Shown: positions 33,431-41,836 of the stretch, piece after piece | How the letters are laid out: each line of letters opens with the position of its first letter | How positions within the stretch are numbered: position 1 is the first letter of the stretch | Source: Austwickia sp. | GTDB lineage: Bacteria > Actinomycetota > Actinomycetes > Actinomycetales > Dermatophilaceae | DNA: 64,000 nt | Direction: 5' to 3' | Assembly (NCBI GenBank): GCA_016711265.1 | Contig: JADJTI010000004.1 | Span: forward strand, 496,001-560,000 | The notes under the pieces: generated by a model | Seen by the model: only the letters and a program-made list of their open reading frames with translations | The model's database searches: none | Told to the model about the DNA's origin: nothing | Program-made: the position numbers and the translations under genes

Positions 33431-34527
33431 GGCGCGCTTACTCCCAGGCTGGACATGATTCTGCGGACATAGTTCTGTGTTTCCGCGTACGGCGGCACGC
33501 CGCCGTACTTGCTGACCGCTCCGGGGCCGGCGTTGTACGCCGCCAACGCCAGCTCGGTGGACCCGAACGTGCGCAGGTGATCTCGCAGCAGGCGCGCCGC
33601 GCCGTCGACCGCTTGCGACGGGTTGGTGGGATCCACTCCCAGTTCCCTTGCGGTGCCGGGCATGATCTGCATGAGCCCCCGGGCACCTGCGGGACTGACC
33701 GCTCGCTCGTTGAAGTTGCTCTCCTGCTTGGCCACCGCAGCCAATAGTGCGGCCGAAACGCCGTACTTGGCCTGGGCGTTGAGGAAGAGGCTCTGGTGCG
33801 CCGCCGGAGCCTGGGCGAGGGCGGCCGTGCCCGCCCCGATGCCCGCCGTCGCCGAGGTACCCACCGTGCCCTGGCCGACCGCCGTCGGCAGGCTCGGTAG
33901 CGTCGGCAGGCTCGGTTGTGTCGGCAGGTCGGGGAGCACCCGCCGGATGGCTGTCGGGGTGCGATAGAGCTTCTGGATCTTCACGACATCGCCGGTACGT
34001 GGCGCTACCAGCATCTGGTTGTCGCCCACGTAGATGCCGATGTGATCGACCGGATCACCGAACGCCACCAGGTCCCCGGGCTTAGCAGCTGCGATGGACT
34101 CCACCGGGGTTCCCGCTCGCGCCTGATCGGCAGCGACCCTGGGCAGCTTGATGCCCACATCCCCGTAGGCGCGCTGCACCAGACCCGAGCAGTCCAGCCC
34201 CACAGCCGGATCGGTACCACCCCATTTGTAGGGGACGCCGAGGTACTTCTTGGCGGCAGCGATCAGCGTGTCGGCGCCCGCGGTGCCCAGTGCTGAGGGC
34301 TGCGCCGGTGACGTGGGCGGGGTCGAGGTCGTGGTGACCGGCCAGCCCGCTGACGCGGTGTTGGCGGCAGGCGTCGATGCCTGGCTGAGGGCTTGTTCGA
34401 AGGTCCTGCCGTTGGTCGTGGTGGCGGGCGGCGGGGCCGGGGAGGCACCCGAAAGGGCGTCCAGCTGTGACTGGATCGAGGCGACGCGCGCCTGCACCCC
34501 AGATAGTCCCACGAGCTCCACGCTCAT
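33427..34527 (-). CDS. Bifunctional cell-wall hydrolase (NlpC/P60 plus SLT), flagellar cluster
   Basis: 366 residues. After ~85 residues of linker, an NlpC/P60 domain (residues ~87-205) has GVPYKWGGTD, LDCSGLVQRAY (catalytic Cys), KPGDLVAFGD and VDHIGIYVGD (His). A Pro/Ala/Thr linker leads to a lytic transglycosylase (SLT) domain (~250-366) with AVAKQESNFNERAVSPAGA (catalytic Glu in KQES), RGLMQIMPGTARELGVD and LALAAYNAGPGAV. The two activities cut peptide and glycan. It sits where FlgJ or a FliX-type gene often lies, between fliJ and fliK, and probably clears a wall path for the rod. No signal peptide is visible, so export may use the flagellar gate. Confidence 0.93.
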   Translation of the reverse strand: MSVELVGLSGVQARVASIQSQLDALSGASPAPPPATTTNGRTFEQALSQASTPAANTASAGWPVTTTSTPPTSPAQPSALGTAGADTLIAAAKKYLGVPYKWGGTDPAVGLDCSGLVQRAYGDVGIKLPRVAADQARAGTPVESIAAAKPGDLVAFGDPVDHIGIYVGDNQMLVAPRTGDVVKIQKLYRTPTAIRRVLPDLPTQPSLPTLPSLPTAVGQGTVGTSATAGIGAGTAALAQAPAAHQSLFLNAQAKYGVSAALLAAVAKQESNFNERAVSPAGARGLMQIMPGTARELGVDPTNPSQAVDGAARLLRDHLRTFGSTELALAAYNAGPGAVSKYGGVPPYAETQNYVRRIMSSLGVSAP

Positions 34528-34952
34528 CTACGGCCTCCGGTCCTGTTGCCTGCTCTACTCTCTTCGGCAGTGCGTTGGTCAGCTGCGAGCATTTCCAGAA
34601 CTCGGGCTTGGGCGGCGCGGTCCACGAGTCGCTCCAATCCTTGGGTGCGCATTTTCGCCACCCGTACGACGGCGCCGGCCTCCTGTGATTCCGCGAGGGT
34701 GCGCGCGCATTGTTGCTCCGCGTTCACGATCGATGCGCCCATGGCGGCCCCCGCCAGTCGGCTGCGCAGAAAGTCTGCCGGTGCAGCCTCTCCGCCCACC
34801 ACCGCTGCCTGTCGGTAGGCGTCGTGACGGGCGTTCAACGTCTCTTCGGCTTGTCGGACAGCCAGATTGGCCGCGGCGAGGTGGCCCTTGGCGACGTCCT
34901 CCTCGATCCGTCGGATACGCAGCAGCGTGTCCAGCTGACTCCTCTTAGCCAC
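34524..34952 (-). CDS. fliJ: Flagellar export protein FliJ
   Basis: 142 residues from GTG at 34952, five bases after the fliI stop; the stop overlaps the next start (ATGA). The sequence is a continuous charged coiled coil (LDTLLRIRRIEEDVAKGHLA, TRGLERLVDRAAQ-like), as in the FliJ stalk that links the FliI ATPase to FlhA. There is no membrane segment. Position and size, more than any motif, support the call. Confidence 0.85.
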   Translation of the reverse strand: MAKRSQLDTLLRIRRIEEDVAKGHLAAANLAVRQAEETLNARHDAYRQAAVVGGEAAPADFLRSRLAGAAMGASIVNAEQQCARTLAESQEAGAVVRVAKMRTQGLERLVDRAAQARVLEMLAADQRTAEESRAGNRTGGRR

Positions 34953-34957
34953 GGGGC

Positions 34958-36292
34958 CTACTCGGCGGTGGCGAGCGTTGCCAGCGCCGCCCAGGTCGCC
35001 TCGGCCGCGCACGACTCATCGAGATCCTGCTGCAGGAACCGGTCGATGTCCGCACTCTGCCTGAGCGCCCGGTCCACCGTCGGATTGCTGCCAGGCACGT
35101 AGGCGCCGATCTCGATGAGGTCTTTCGCTTCGCGCCGGGCGGCCATCAGCTGACGGACAACTCGGGCGTGTCCCCGCTGCTCGGGCGTGGTGATGGCCTT
35201 GTCGGCACGTGAAATCGACTCGAGCACGTCGATGCTCGGGAAATGGCCAGATGTGGCAAGCCGACGTGACAAGACGATGTGTCCATCGAGAATCGAACGC
35301 ACGGAGTCGGCGATCGGGTCGTTCAAGTCGTCTCCGTCCACCAGCACCGTGTACAACCCGGTGATGCTGCCGACCGGGGCGGTGCCCGCACGTTCCAGCA
35401 GCCGCGGCATCAACCCGAACACGGACGGAGGGTAGCCGCGGGTGGCCGGGGGTTCACCGGCGGCCAAGCCCACCTCACGCTGAGCCATGGCGACCCGAGT
35501 GACGCTGTCCATGCACAGCACGACGTCGTGGCCCTGATCCCGGAACCACTCGGCCATGCGCGTGGCCGTGAACGCGGCTCGAAGCCGCACCAGAGCGGGC
35601 TCATCGGAGGTGGCCACCACCACGACGGCGCGCGCCAAGCCCTCGGGGCCGAGGTCGCCCTCGACGAATTCCCGAACCTCGCGACCACGTTCACCGACGA
35701 GGGCGAGCACGCAGACGGGAGCCTGGGTGCCCTTGACGATCATCGACAGCAGGCTCGATTTGCCGACCCCTGATCCGGCGAAGACCCCCAGACGTTGGCC
35801 GCGGCCACAGGGGATCATGGCGTCCACCGCTCGGACCCCCAGCGGCATCGGCGTGTCGATCCGATCCCGCCCCATCGCTGACGGCGGCGTGCCATCGGTG
35901 CTGACCATCGCCACGTCGGACAGGGCCGCTCCCCCGTCGATGGGGCGGCCGAGTGCATCCACGACCCGGCCCAAGAGCCCGCGGCCGACGGGGACCAACA
36001 CCGGACCGCCGGTGGTCTCGACGGCGGAGCCGATGCGAATCCCCCGAAGGTCGGAGATGGGCATGCAGGTCGCTGAATTCGCCCTCAGGGCGACGACCTC
36101 GGCCAGCACGGGGCCCTCATCGCCGAGGATCCGCACCGCCTCCCCCACGCCCAGTTCAAGGCCGGCCACGTCGATGGACAACCCCAGCGTCCCGGTGACC
36201 TTTCCGCGCCTGGTCGGACGGGTCGCCAGCACGAGCTGTTCGAACACCGCAGGCAGCGGCGCCGCGGTCGGCATCCTCACCTCGATGGTCAT
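34958..36292 (-). CDS. fliI: Flagellum-specific ATPase FliI
   Basis: 444 residues. The Walker A motif GSGVGKSS (residues ~173-180), LVGERGREVREFVE, the Walker B region DVVLCMDSVTRVAMAQREVG and GEPPATRGYPPSVFGLMPRL are all conserved and close to F1-beta. The N-terminal barrel and C-terminal helical part have normal length. FliI feeds export substrates to the gate using ATP. It overlaps fliH by 4 bp and is followed by fliJ. Confidence 0.98.
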   Translation of the reverse strand: MTIEVRMPTAAPLPAVFEQLVLATRPTRRGKVTGTLGLSIDVAGLELGVGEAVRILGDEGPVLAEVVALRANSATCMPISDLRGIRIGSAVETTGGPVLVPVGRGLLGRVVDALGRPIDGGAALSDVAMVSTDGTPPSAMGRDRIDTPMPLGVRAVDAMIPCGRGQRLGVFAGSGVGKSSLLSMIVKGTQAPVCVLALVGERGREVREFVEGDLGPEGLARAVVVVATSDEPALVRLRAAFTATRMAEWFRDQGHDVVLCMDSVTRVAMAQREVGLAAGEPPATRGYPPSVFGLMPRLLERAGTAPVGSITGLYTVLVDGDDLNDPIADSVRSILDGHIVLSRRLATSGHFPSIDVLESISRADKAITTPEQRGHARVVRQLMAARREAKDLIEIGAYVPGSNPTVDRALRQSADIDRFLQQDLDESCAAEATWAALATLATAE

Positions 36293-37011
36293 GGGTTGAG
36301 GATCCGCTTGACGTTGGCCAAGGCTGGTCCCATTTGAGCGTCCACTTCCAGGTTCTGCGCCACGGCAACGCAGCCGTACCGCTCCACGGAGGGATCGGGC
36401 TGGACTCTCGCGATGTCTCGCTCCAGCGACTCGGGGTGCAGGGCGGCTATCGCAGCCACATCGTCGGGATGCATCCGCAGGGTCACCACAGCGCCCTGCG
36501 GTACGTCCGCCAGCGCACGACGTACGGCGTCCTGCGCGGCGCAGGTGCCCACGCTCAAGTGATGCCCCACCAGCGACTCGGCGATCTCGACCGCCATCCG
36601 GGTCACCAGATCGAAGCGCTCCTCCAGCAGTGGCTCGCGATCGGCGACCGCCTGGGCCACCGCGTCCTGGACATGAGCGACCACCAGATCCAGGAGCCGG
36701 CGACGCTCGACCCGCTCGCGTTCAGCCCGTTCGAGAGCGCGCTGCTCCAGAGCCCGCAGCGGCACCATCCCCGCCTCCCGACCTTGGGCGTAGCCGGCGT
36801 CGTACCCGGCACGGAAACCACGCACCCGGGCTTCATTTTCGGCCTGCTCCACGACCTCCTGCAGGAGCGGATCGACCAGGCGAGGATCTGCCTGACCCAC
36901 CCGCACAAACGGTGAATCCAACAGCGACGCGGACATCCGCGCCGGTCGCGCAAGTTCCTCGGACCCCTTGAGCACGTAGGTGCTGACGGCCCGATCAGGC
37001 GACAAACTCAT
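36289..37011 (-). CDS. fliH: Flagellar export regulator FliH
   Basis: 240 residues. A glycine-spaced N-terminal helix (ARVRGFRAGYDAGYAQGREA, GxxxG repeats) and a long acidic/basic coil are followed by a globular end (MAVEIAESLVGHHLSVGTCA, ALADVPQGAVVTLRMHPDD) that matches the FliH/F-type b-delta-like C-domain. It inhibits or positions FliI at the C-ring. It overlaps both fliG (17 bp) and fliI (4 bp). Confidence 0.93.
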   Translation of the reverse strand: MSLSPDRAVSTYVLKGSEELARPARMSASLLDSPFVRVGQADPRLVDPLLQEVVEQAENEARVRGFRAGYDAGYAQGREAGMVPLRALEQRALERAERERVERRRLLDLVVAHVQDAVAQAVADREPLLEERFDLVTRMAVEIAESLVGHHLSVGTCAAQDAVRRALADVPQGAVVTLRMHPDDVAAIAALHPESLERDIARVQPDPSVERYGCVAVAQNLEVDAQMGPALANVKRILNP

Positions 37012-38005
37012 CGCTGTTCCCGCGGGAGACGACGATCTCGCCGGCCTCTTCCAGCGTGCGGATCTGCCGGATCACGACCGCCTGAGACTCTTCCACCTGC
37101 TTGAGCCGGACGGGACCGAGGATGCTGATCTCGTCGGCCAGAGCGAGTGCGGCCCGCTCGGACATGTTGCGGGTGATCTTCTCGCGTACGTCGTCCCGCA
37201 CCCCCTTGAGGGCCACCGCGAGGTCCTTGGAATCGACCTTGCGGAGGACGATCTGCACGGCCCGGTCATCCAAACCGACGATGTCCTCGAACATGAACAT
37301 GTGCGCGCGCACCTGTTCGGCCAGCTCGACGTCACGCTTCTCCAGGCCTTCCAGGATCATGCGTTCCGTCGTCCGGTCAGACTGGTTGATGATGGCCACC
37401 AGCGGCTGGAGGCCGCCAACCTGCGCGAAGTCGTTCGCTTGTACCAGCGTGGACAGACGCCTCTCCAGGTGTGACTCGACCTGCTTGACGATTTCTGGAG
37501 ACGTCCGATCCATGATCGCGAGGCGGTGGGCCACCTCGGCCTGCACGTCGCCCGGAAGGCCCGACAAGACGATGGCCGCCTGTTCAGGGGGCATGTGCGC
37601 CATCACCAGGGTGATGGTCTGGGGGTGTTCATCCTGCAGATACGACAGGATGAGCTTCGCGTCCACCTGCCGCAAGAACTCGAACGGCATTTCCACCAGG
37701 GATGCTGTCAAGCGCTGCATGACCTCGTGGGCTCTGTCCGCCCCCATGGTGGCAATCAGGACTTCCTCGGCGAAGTTCACGCCGCCCTGGACATAGTACT
37801 TTCGCGCCTTGGCGAGCTGTTGGAACTCCTCCAGGACGTCGTCCAGGGTGTCGACGTCGATGCTCTCCACCCGCGCGATTTCCGCGGTCAGAGCCTCGAC
37901 CTCGGCATCCCGCAAGCTCCGCATGATCTGCGCGGAATGGTCTCTGCCAAGCTGGACGAGGAGGATTGCGGCCTTTCGCAGGCCGGTCATCTGGGCAGTG
38001 GGCAA
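36995..38005 (-). CDS. fliG: Flagellar motor switch protein FliG
   Basis: 336 residues. GLRKAAILLVQLGRDHSAQI opens the N-domain that binds FliF; HPQTITLVMAHMPPEQAAIV is the middle-domain EHPQT motif that contacts FliM; MFMFEDIVGLDDRAVQIVLR and RVDSKDLAVALKG carry the charged ridge residues that meet MotA. The length is typical. It lies 6 bp after fliF. Confidence 0.98.
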   Translation of the reverse strand: MPTAQMTGLRKAAILLVQLGRDHSAQIMRSLRDAEVEALTAEIARVESIDVDTLDDVLEEFQQLAKARKYYVQGGVNFAEEVLIATMGADRAHEVMQRLTASLVEMPFEFLRQVDAKLILSYLQDEHPQTITLVMAHMPPEQAAIVLSGLPGDVQAEVAHRLAIMDRTSPEIVKQVESHLERRLSTLVQANDFAQVGGLQPLVAIINQSDRTTERMILEGLEKRDVELAEQVRAHMFMFEDIVGLDDRAVQIVLRKVDSKDLAVALKGVRDDVREKITRNMSERAALALADEISILGPVRLKQVEESQAVVIRQIRTLEEAGEIVVSRGNSDEFVA

Positions 38006-38011
38006 GGGGGG

Positions 38012-39649
38012 TCAGCTCCGTTCCGAGATCCAGCTACGCAGGAGACGAGCAACCTCGTCGGGGTTTTCGTCGACCAAGGCACCGATTTCCAGCCTGGCCA
38101 GAATCCGCGCCTCCGACTGGGGGTCGACCTGCGGCGCCTCGATGGCCGGTGGTTCGTCTTCCAGGTCGTATTCCAGCGGTGTCGGCTCCCGGTCGACACC
38201 TGAGGGCAGCGCCGGCAGATCCGTGCCGTAATCGGCGGACGGCAACTCGCCCAGGTCGACCGTGGCGGTCTGCTTGCGGCTCTTGCGGAAGCCGATCAGC
38301 AGCGCGGCCAGCAAGAGCAGTCCCAGCAGGACGTTCTTACCGAGTCCGACCAGCTCGCTCTGACGCTGCGACTGGGCCTCGTCCTCGGCGGCCTTGGCGG
38401 CAGCTTCCGCAGCGGTCGTGTCGAACGGCATCTTGCTCACCTCGACGGTATCTCGGGGGAGCACGGCACCGGCGGCCGCCACGATCTGCTGCTTCAGGAC
38501 GCCCGCGTTCAGCGCGCCGGCGGTGTTGCTGTTGACGATGACGGACACGCTCATCCGTTTGACCGCTCCCGTTGCAGCGTTGGTCACGCTGCGACGCTCA
38601 CCGATGGCGTTGTTCGTTTCGGACTTGGTTGCCTCGTACTTCTGTGACGACTTCGCGTTGCCACTGGGGACCAACGTGCTGTCTGGTCCGAGCACGCCAC
38701 CCTGGGGCACGTTCCCGGTTCCGTCCAGCGTCTCCTTCGACTGCTTCTCGTACAGCGGCTTGGCGTTGGCGGGCCCTTGGATGAATTCCTTCTGCTCGAT
38801 CTGCGTCTGATCGAAGTTGAGCTCCGACTGCACGTTGACAGTCGCGTTACCGGGGCCGACGATCTTGTCCATGATCGTCTGGACGTTCCGCGTTACGGAC
38901 GCCGAATATGCCTGGGACTGCGCCATCCGAGCGTCCGCTCCCGACGTTGCCGCACCCGCGGCACCTGGCGCGTTGAGCAGATTCCCCTTCGTATCCACCA
39001 CCGTCACCTGCGCGGGGGTGAGCTTGGGCACCGCGGTGGACACCAGATGAACGATCGCTTCCACCTTGCCCGCCTCCAAGGTGGCGTTGGGACGCATCCC
39101 GACCGTCACCGAAGCCGTGGTCTTGGCCTGTTCGTCGGTGAACGGCGTGTCTTCGGGTATCGCCAGCAGAACCTTGGCCGAGGTGACCTTGTCGAGTGAC
39201 TCGATGGCCTTCTGCAACTCCCCTTCGGTGGCTCTCTTGATGTTGACCTTCGTCATCTTGTCGGAGGTGGTGATGCCTTGCTCCTTGGTGAAAATGCTGT
39301 ACCCGCCCGCACCGTCATCGCCCCCGGAAGGAAGACCCTGACCGGCAAGGTCGATCCGCTTCTGGTTGACATCACTGGCGGGGACGAGCACCGTGTGGCC
39401 GCTGTCCGCGAGCTCGTACGGCGTCCCCGACTCGGCCAACTTTGCGGTGATCGACGAGGCGTCGGTCGAGGACAGCCCGGTGAAAAGAGTCGTCATCGAC
39501 GGCTTGCTCGCCCAGGACACGAAGACGGCCGCGCCCACGAGGGCCACGATGACGGCGATGGCCGTGATCGCCCGCTGGCCCGCGGTGAAACCGTCGAAGG
39601 CGCCTCGCATCCGCCCCGCGACGGCCTGGAACTTGACCGTGTTCCTCAT
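38012..39649 (-). CDS. fliF: Flagellar MS-ring protein FliF
   Basis: 545 residues. Two transmembrane segments flank the ring domains: ITAIAVIVALVGAAVFVSWA near the N-terminus and VLLGLLLLAALLIGF near the C-terminus. The conserved part has FTGLSSTDASSITAKLAESG, EQGITTSDKMTKVNIKRATE and AKVLLAIPEDTPFTDEQ; the final ~40 residues (EARILARLEIGALVDENPDE, then VARLLRSWISE) bind FliG. The start overlaps the fliE stop by one base (TGATG). Confidence 0.98.
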   Translation of the reverse strand: MRNTVKFQAVAGRMRGAFDGFTAGQRAITAIAVIVALVGAAVFVSWASKPSMTTLFTGLSSTDASSITAKLAESGTPYELADSGHTVLVPASDVNQKRIDLAGQGLPSGGDDGAGGYSIFTKEQGITTSDKMTKVNIKRATEGELQKAIESLDKVTSAKVLLAIPEDTPFTDEQAKTTASVTVGMRPNATLEAGKVEAIVHLVSTAVPKLTPAQVTVVDTKGNLLNAPGAAGAATSGADARMAQSQAYSASVTRNVQTIMDKIVGPGNATVNVQSELNFDQTQIEQKEFIQGPANAKPLYEKQSKETLDGTGNVPQGGVLGPDSTLVPSGNAKSSQKYEATKSETNNAIGERRSVTNAATGAVKRMSVSVIVNSNTAGALNAGVLKQQIVAAAGAVLPRDTVEVSKMPFDTTAAEAAAKAAEDEAQSQRQSELVGLGKNVLLGLLLLAALLIGFRKSRKQTATVDLGELPSADYGTDLPALPSGVDREPTPLEYDLEDEPPAIEAPQVDPQSEARILARLEIGALVDENPDEVARLLRSWISERS

Positions 39650-39996
39650 CAGAGCTGCATCCGCATGATCTCGGTGAAGGCCTCCACGCCCCTATTGCGT
39701 ACGGCGACCGCGAGCTGAGTGGCGACGGAAGCCTGGTTGGCGGCGATCGTGTATTCGTGGATGTCCGTCATGTCACCCGTGAGCGCTCGAACGGCCAAGG
39801 CGTCGCTGTTCTTGTGCAGTGTGTCCAACTCGCTCAGCTTCTGGGTGATCAGACTGCCGAAGTCGGCCTTGGCGGCGGGAACGGCCGGGATCCCGGTGTC
39901 GGTTGCCGGGATCTGCTCGGCCATGCCGACCAGACCCATACCGAACGCCCGGACGGGCTGCCAATTGGGCAGGCTGTCGATGGGTGAAATGCTCAC
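39649..39996 (-). CDS. fliE: Flagellar hook-basal body protein FliE
   Basis: 115 residues. The C-terminal half (DIHEYTIAANQASVATQLAV, RNRGVEAFTEIMRMQL) is the conserved FliE helix pair that joins the MS ring to the rod. The N-terminus is longer and less conserved. It overlaps flgC (4 bp) and fliF (1 bp). Confidence 0.94.
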   Translation of the reverse strand: MSISPIDSLPNWQPVRAFGMGLVGMAEQIPATDTGIPAVPAAKADFGSLITQKLSELDTLHKNSDALAVRALTGDMTDIHEYTIAANQASVATQLAVAVRNRGVEAFTEIMRMQL

Positions 39997-40391
39997 TTGC
40001 CGATTCCAATCGCTGCTTCGTACGCCGACCGGCTGCGCTCCACCACGGACAGGTTTGCCTGGTATGCGCGCTGCGCCAGCATGAGTTGCGCCATCTGAGA
40101 GGCGAGGTCGATATCGGGAACGCGCACATTACCGTTGGCGTCGGCCAGGGGGTGTCCCTGCATGTCCACGACCCGGCCTTCTGGGTTACCCCACAAGTGA
40201 CCCGCGACGAGCGCGCCTCCCTCGTTGCCGTAGTTGTTGGGTCGGGCGACGACGAATCGCGCCTGATACGCCTTGTCGTTCATTGACGACACATTGTTCA
40301 GGTTGGCGATGTTGTCCGACACGGCGTCCATCCACTTGCGGTTCACCACCAGACCGGATCCGGCGATGTTCATCGCGCCGAAGATGCTCAT
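39993..40391 (-). CDS. flgC: Flagellar basal-body rod protein FlgC
   Basis: 132 residues. GAMNIAGSGLVVNRKWMDAV and SDNIANLNNVSSMNDKAYQA start the rod protein, and the C-terminal VRVPDIDLASQMAQLMLAQR then AYQANLSVVERSRSAYEAAI is the FlgC ending. It is a proximal rod subunit, exported by the flagellar gate. It lies 22 bp downstream of flgB. Confidence 0.96.
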   Translation of the reverse strand: MSIFGAMNIAGSGLVVNRKWMDAVSDNIANLNNVSSMNDKAYQARFVVARPNNYGNEGGALVAGHLWGNPEGRVVDMQGHPLADANGNVRVPDIDLASQMAQLMLAQRAYQANLSVVERSRSAYEAAIGIGK

Positions 40392-40413
40392 GAGACTCCC
40401 TGCTCGTGGTGGG

Positions 40414-40770
40414 TCACTGCCCGGAGATGGCGGTCCGGAGTGTCTGGAACTTCCCGGTCAACGCCTGGGTGGCCAACTGAATGGTCATCAGGGTTTGCAT
40501 CGAGGCCAGCGACTCTTCGTCGAGGTTCACGTTGCTGCCGTTGGTCCGCGTGGGTTCCAGCGAACGGGCCTTGGCCACGCTGGTCGCCAGGGGGTCCTCG
40601 CCAGCCATCACCGCATCGCGAAGCGACGTCTCGAAGTCCACCTTGCCGGCCAGAAAGCCCGGCGTCTCCACGTTCGCGAGGTTGTCAGCGATCGTGCGCT
40701 GGCGCAGGGCTAGGCCATTCAGCCCCTGGTGCAAGGCGCGGAATGCGACGCCCCCAAACAGATCGTTCAC
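40414..40770 (-). CDS. flgB: Flagellar basal-body rod protein FlgB
   Basis: 118 residues from GTG at 40770. VAFRALHQGLNGLALRQRTI and ADNLANVETPGFLAGKVDFE are the family N-terminus (A-x-N-x-A-N-x-x-T-P-G-F), and the end QTLMTIQLATQALTGKFQTL is the C-terminal coil. It opens the large flgB-flgE operon and has a sigma-28-like promoter 110 bp upstream. Confidence 0.96.
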   Translation of the reverse strand: MNDLFGGVAFRALHQGLNGLALRQRTIADNLANVETPGFLAGKVDFETSLRDAVMAGEDPLATSVAKARSLEPTRTNGSNVNLDEESLASMQTLMTIQLATQALTGKFQTLRTAISGQ

Positions 40771-40879
40771 GGGTCCCCCTGAAGCGGATGGGCAAGTCTG
40801 GCTCGCGTGCCGGGGAGGGGGCCGACCAACGTGTCGCCGATCCTTAGCGACGTGAGGATGCCTTCCCTGGCCACCTGAC

Positions 40880-40907
40880 TGATCGGCCGCTCACGGAGCG
40901 CTCTGAG
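40880..40907 (-). promoter_or_regulatory. Sigma-28-like promoter of the flgB operon
   Basis: CTCA (40907-40904) and GCCGATCA (40887-40880) are 16 bp apart on the minus strand, about 110 nt before flgB. It lies just downstream of a strong hairpin that probably ends the cheR transcript. Confidence 0.6.
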
Positions 40908-40931
40908 CACTTGGGGGCCGGTAATGCGCAA

Positions 40932-40967
40932 GCCCGGCAAGGATCCGTGGTGGATCACTTGCCGGGC
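40932..40967 (-). terminator. Hairpin after cheR, probable terminator
   Basis: GCCCGGCAAG pairs with CTTGCCGGGC, and GATCC pairs with GGATC with one bulged base; the loop is about 5 nt. No T-run follows. It separates the cheW-cheY-cheB-cheR unit from the flgB promoter. Confidence 0.65.
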
Positions 40968-41017
40968 CGTGATGCAGCGTTTGCGCAGGTGAAATCCCTA
41001 CGCTCGATGGAGGACCG

Positions 41018-41836
41018 TCAGCGGGGACGGTATACCGTGGCGCGTCCTACGGTCTGTCGCTCCCACGCGTCGTCGACGTTCATCGTGGTCTCAGCTCCCC
41101 CCAGGAAGAGATACCCGTCAGGCTTGATCACCTTCTTCACCTGGCCGAGAATCGCCCGCTTGGTGTCGACGTCGAAGTAGATCAGCACGTTACGCAGGAA
41201 CACCACATCGCACGCGGGCATGGGTGGGAAGGACTCAGCGAGATTGAGGAACTTCGTCTCCACCATTGCGCGCAGTCGGCCATCGATCTGGTAGTTCATG
41301 CCGTGCCTGGCGAAGTAGCGCACGAGCAGACGCGCCGGCAAGCCCCGGTTCACCTCGAACTGATTGTAGATACCCTCCTTCGTGCGGGCGAGCATCTTGG
41401 TGTCGATGTCGGTCGCCACGAGCCTCACGCGCCAGCTCGGGTCGGCGCCGATCAGCTCTTGGATGAGCATCGCGATCGTGTACGGTTCCTGCCCGCTTGA
41501 GCAGGCCGCACACCAGATGTTCAGCGAGCGCTCCCGACCGCGCTGGACCAGCAGCTGCGGGAGCATCTCGTCGGACAACGCCTTGAAAGGGTGGGCGTCC
41601 CGGAAGAACGACGTTTCGTTGGTGGTCATCGCTTCCACCACCTGATCACGAAGCGGTCCGCTGGGCTGCTGGCGCAGCTTGGCGACCAGTTCTGTCACCG
41701 AGGCGTCGCCACGCTCCCGGGCGAGGGTGACCAGCCGGGATTCGATCAGGTATTCCTTGCTGCGGTCCAGCACAATGGCCGAGCGCGCACGCACCACCTG
41801 ACTGATGAAATCCACATCGCTACCTGAGATGCTCAT
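41018..41836 (-). CDS. cheR: Chemotaxis protein methyltransferase CheR
   Basis: 272 residues from ATG at 41836, with AGGAGG 7 nt upstream and an ATGA overlap with cheB. The N-terminal helical domain leads to NETSFFRDAHPFKAL, the SAM-binding IWCAACSSGQEPYTIAM and DIDTKMLARTKEGIY, and NVLIYFDVDTKRAILGQVKK. CheR methylates glutamates of chemoreceptors for adaptation; no receptor gene is in the window. It is last in its unit, just before the hairpin at 40932. Confidence 0.97.
   Translation of the reverse strand: MSISGSDVDFISQVVRARSAIVLDRSKEYLIESRLVTLARERGDASVTELVAKLRQQPSGPLRDQVVEAMTTNETSFFRDAHPFKALSDEMLPQLLVQRGRERSLNIWCAACSSGQEPYTIAMLIQELIGADPSWRVRLVATDIDTKMLARTKEGIYNQFEVNRGLPARLLVRYFARHGMNYQIDGRLRAMVETKFLNLAESFPPMPACDVVFLRNVLIYFDVDTKRAILGQVKKVIKPDGYLFLGGAETTMNVDDAWERQTVGRATVYRPR

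Noticed and set aside
40767..40958. A 63-codon frame overlapping the flgB start by GTGA
   Set aside because: It contains the proposed flgB promoter and part of the hairpin, has no ribosome site, uses several rare codons and resembles nothing known.
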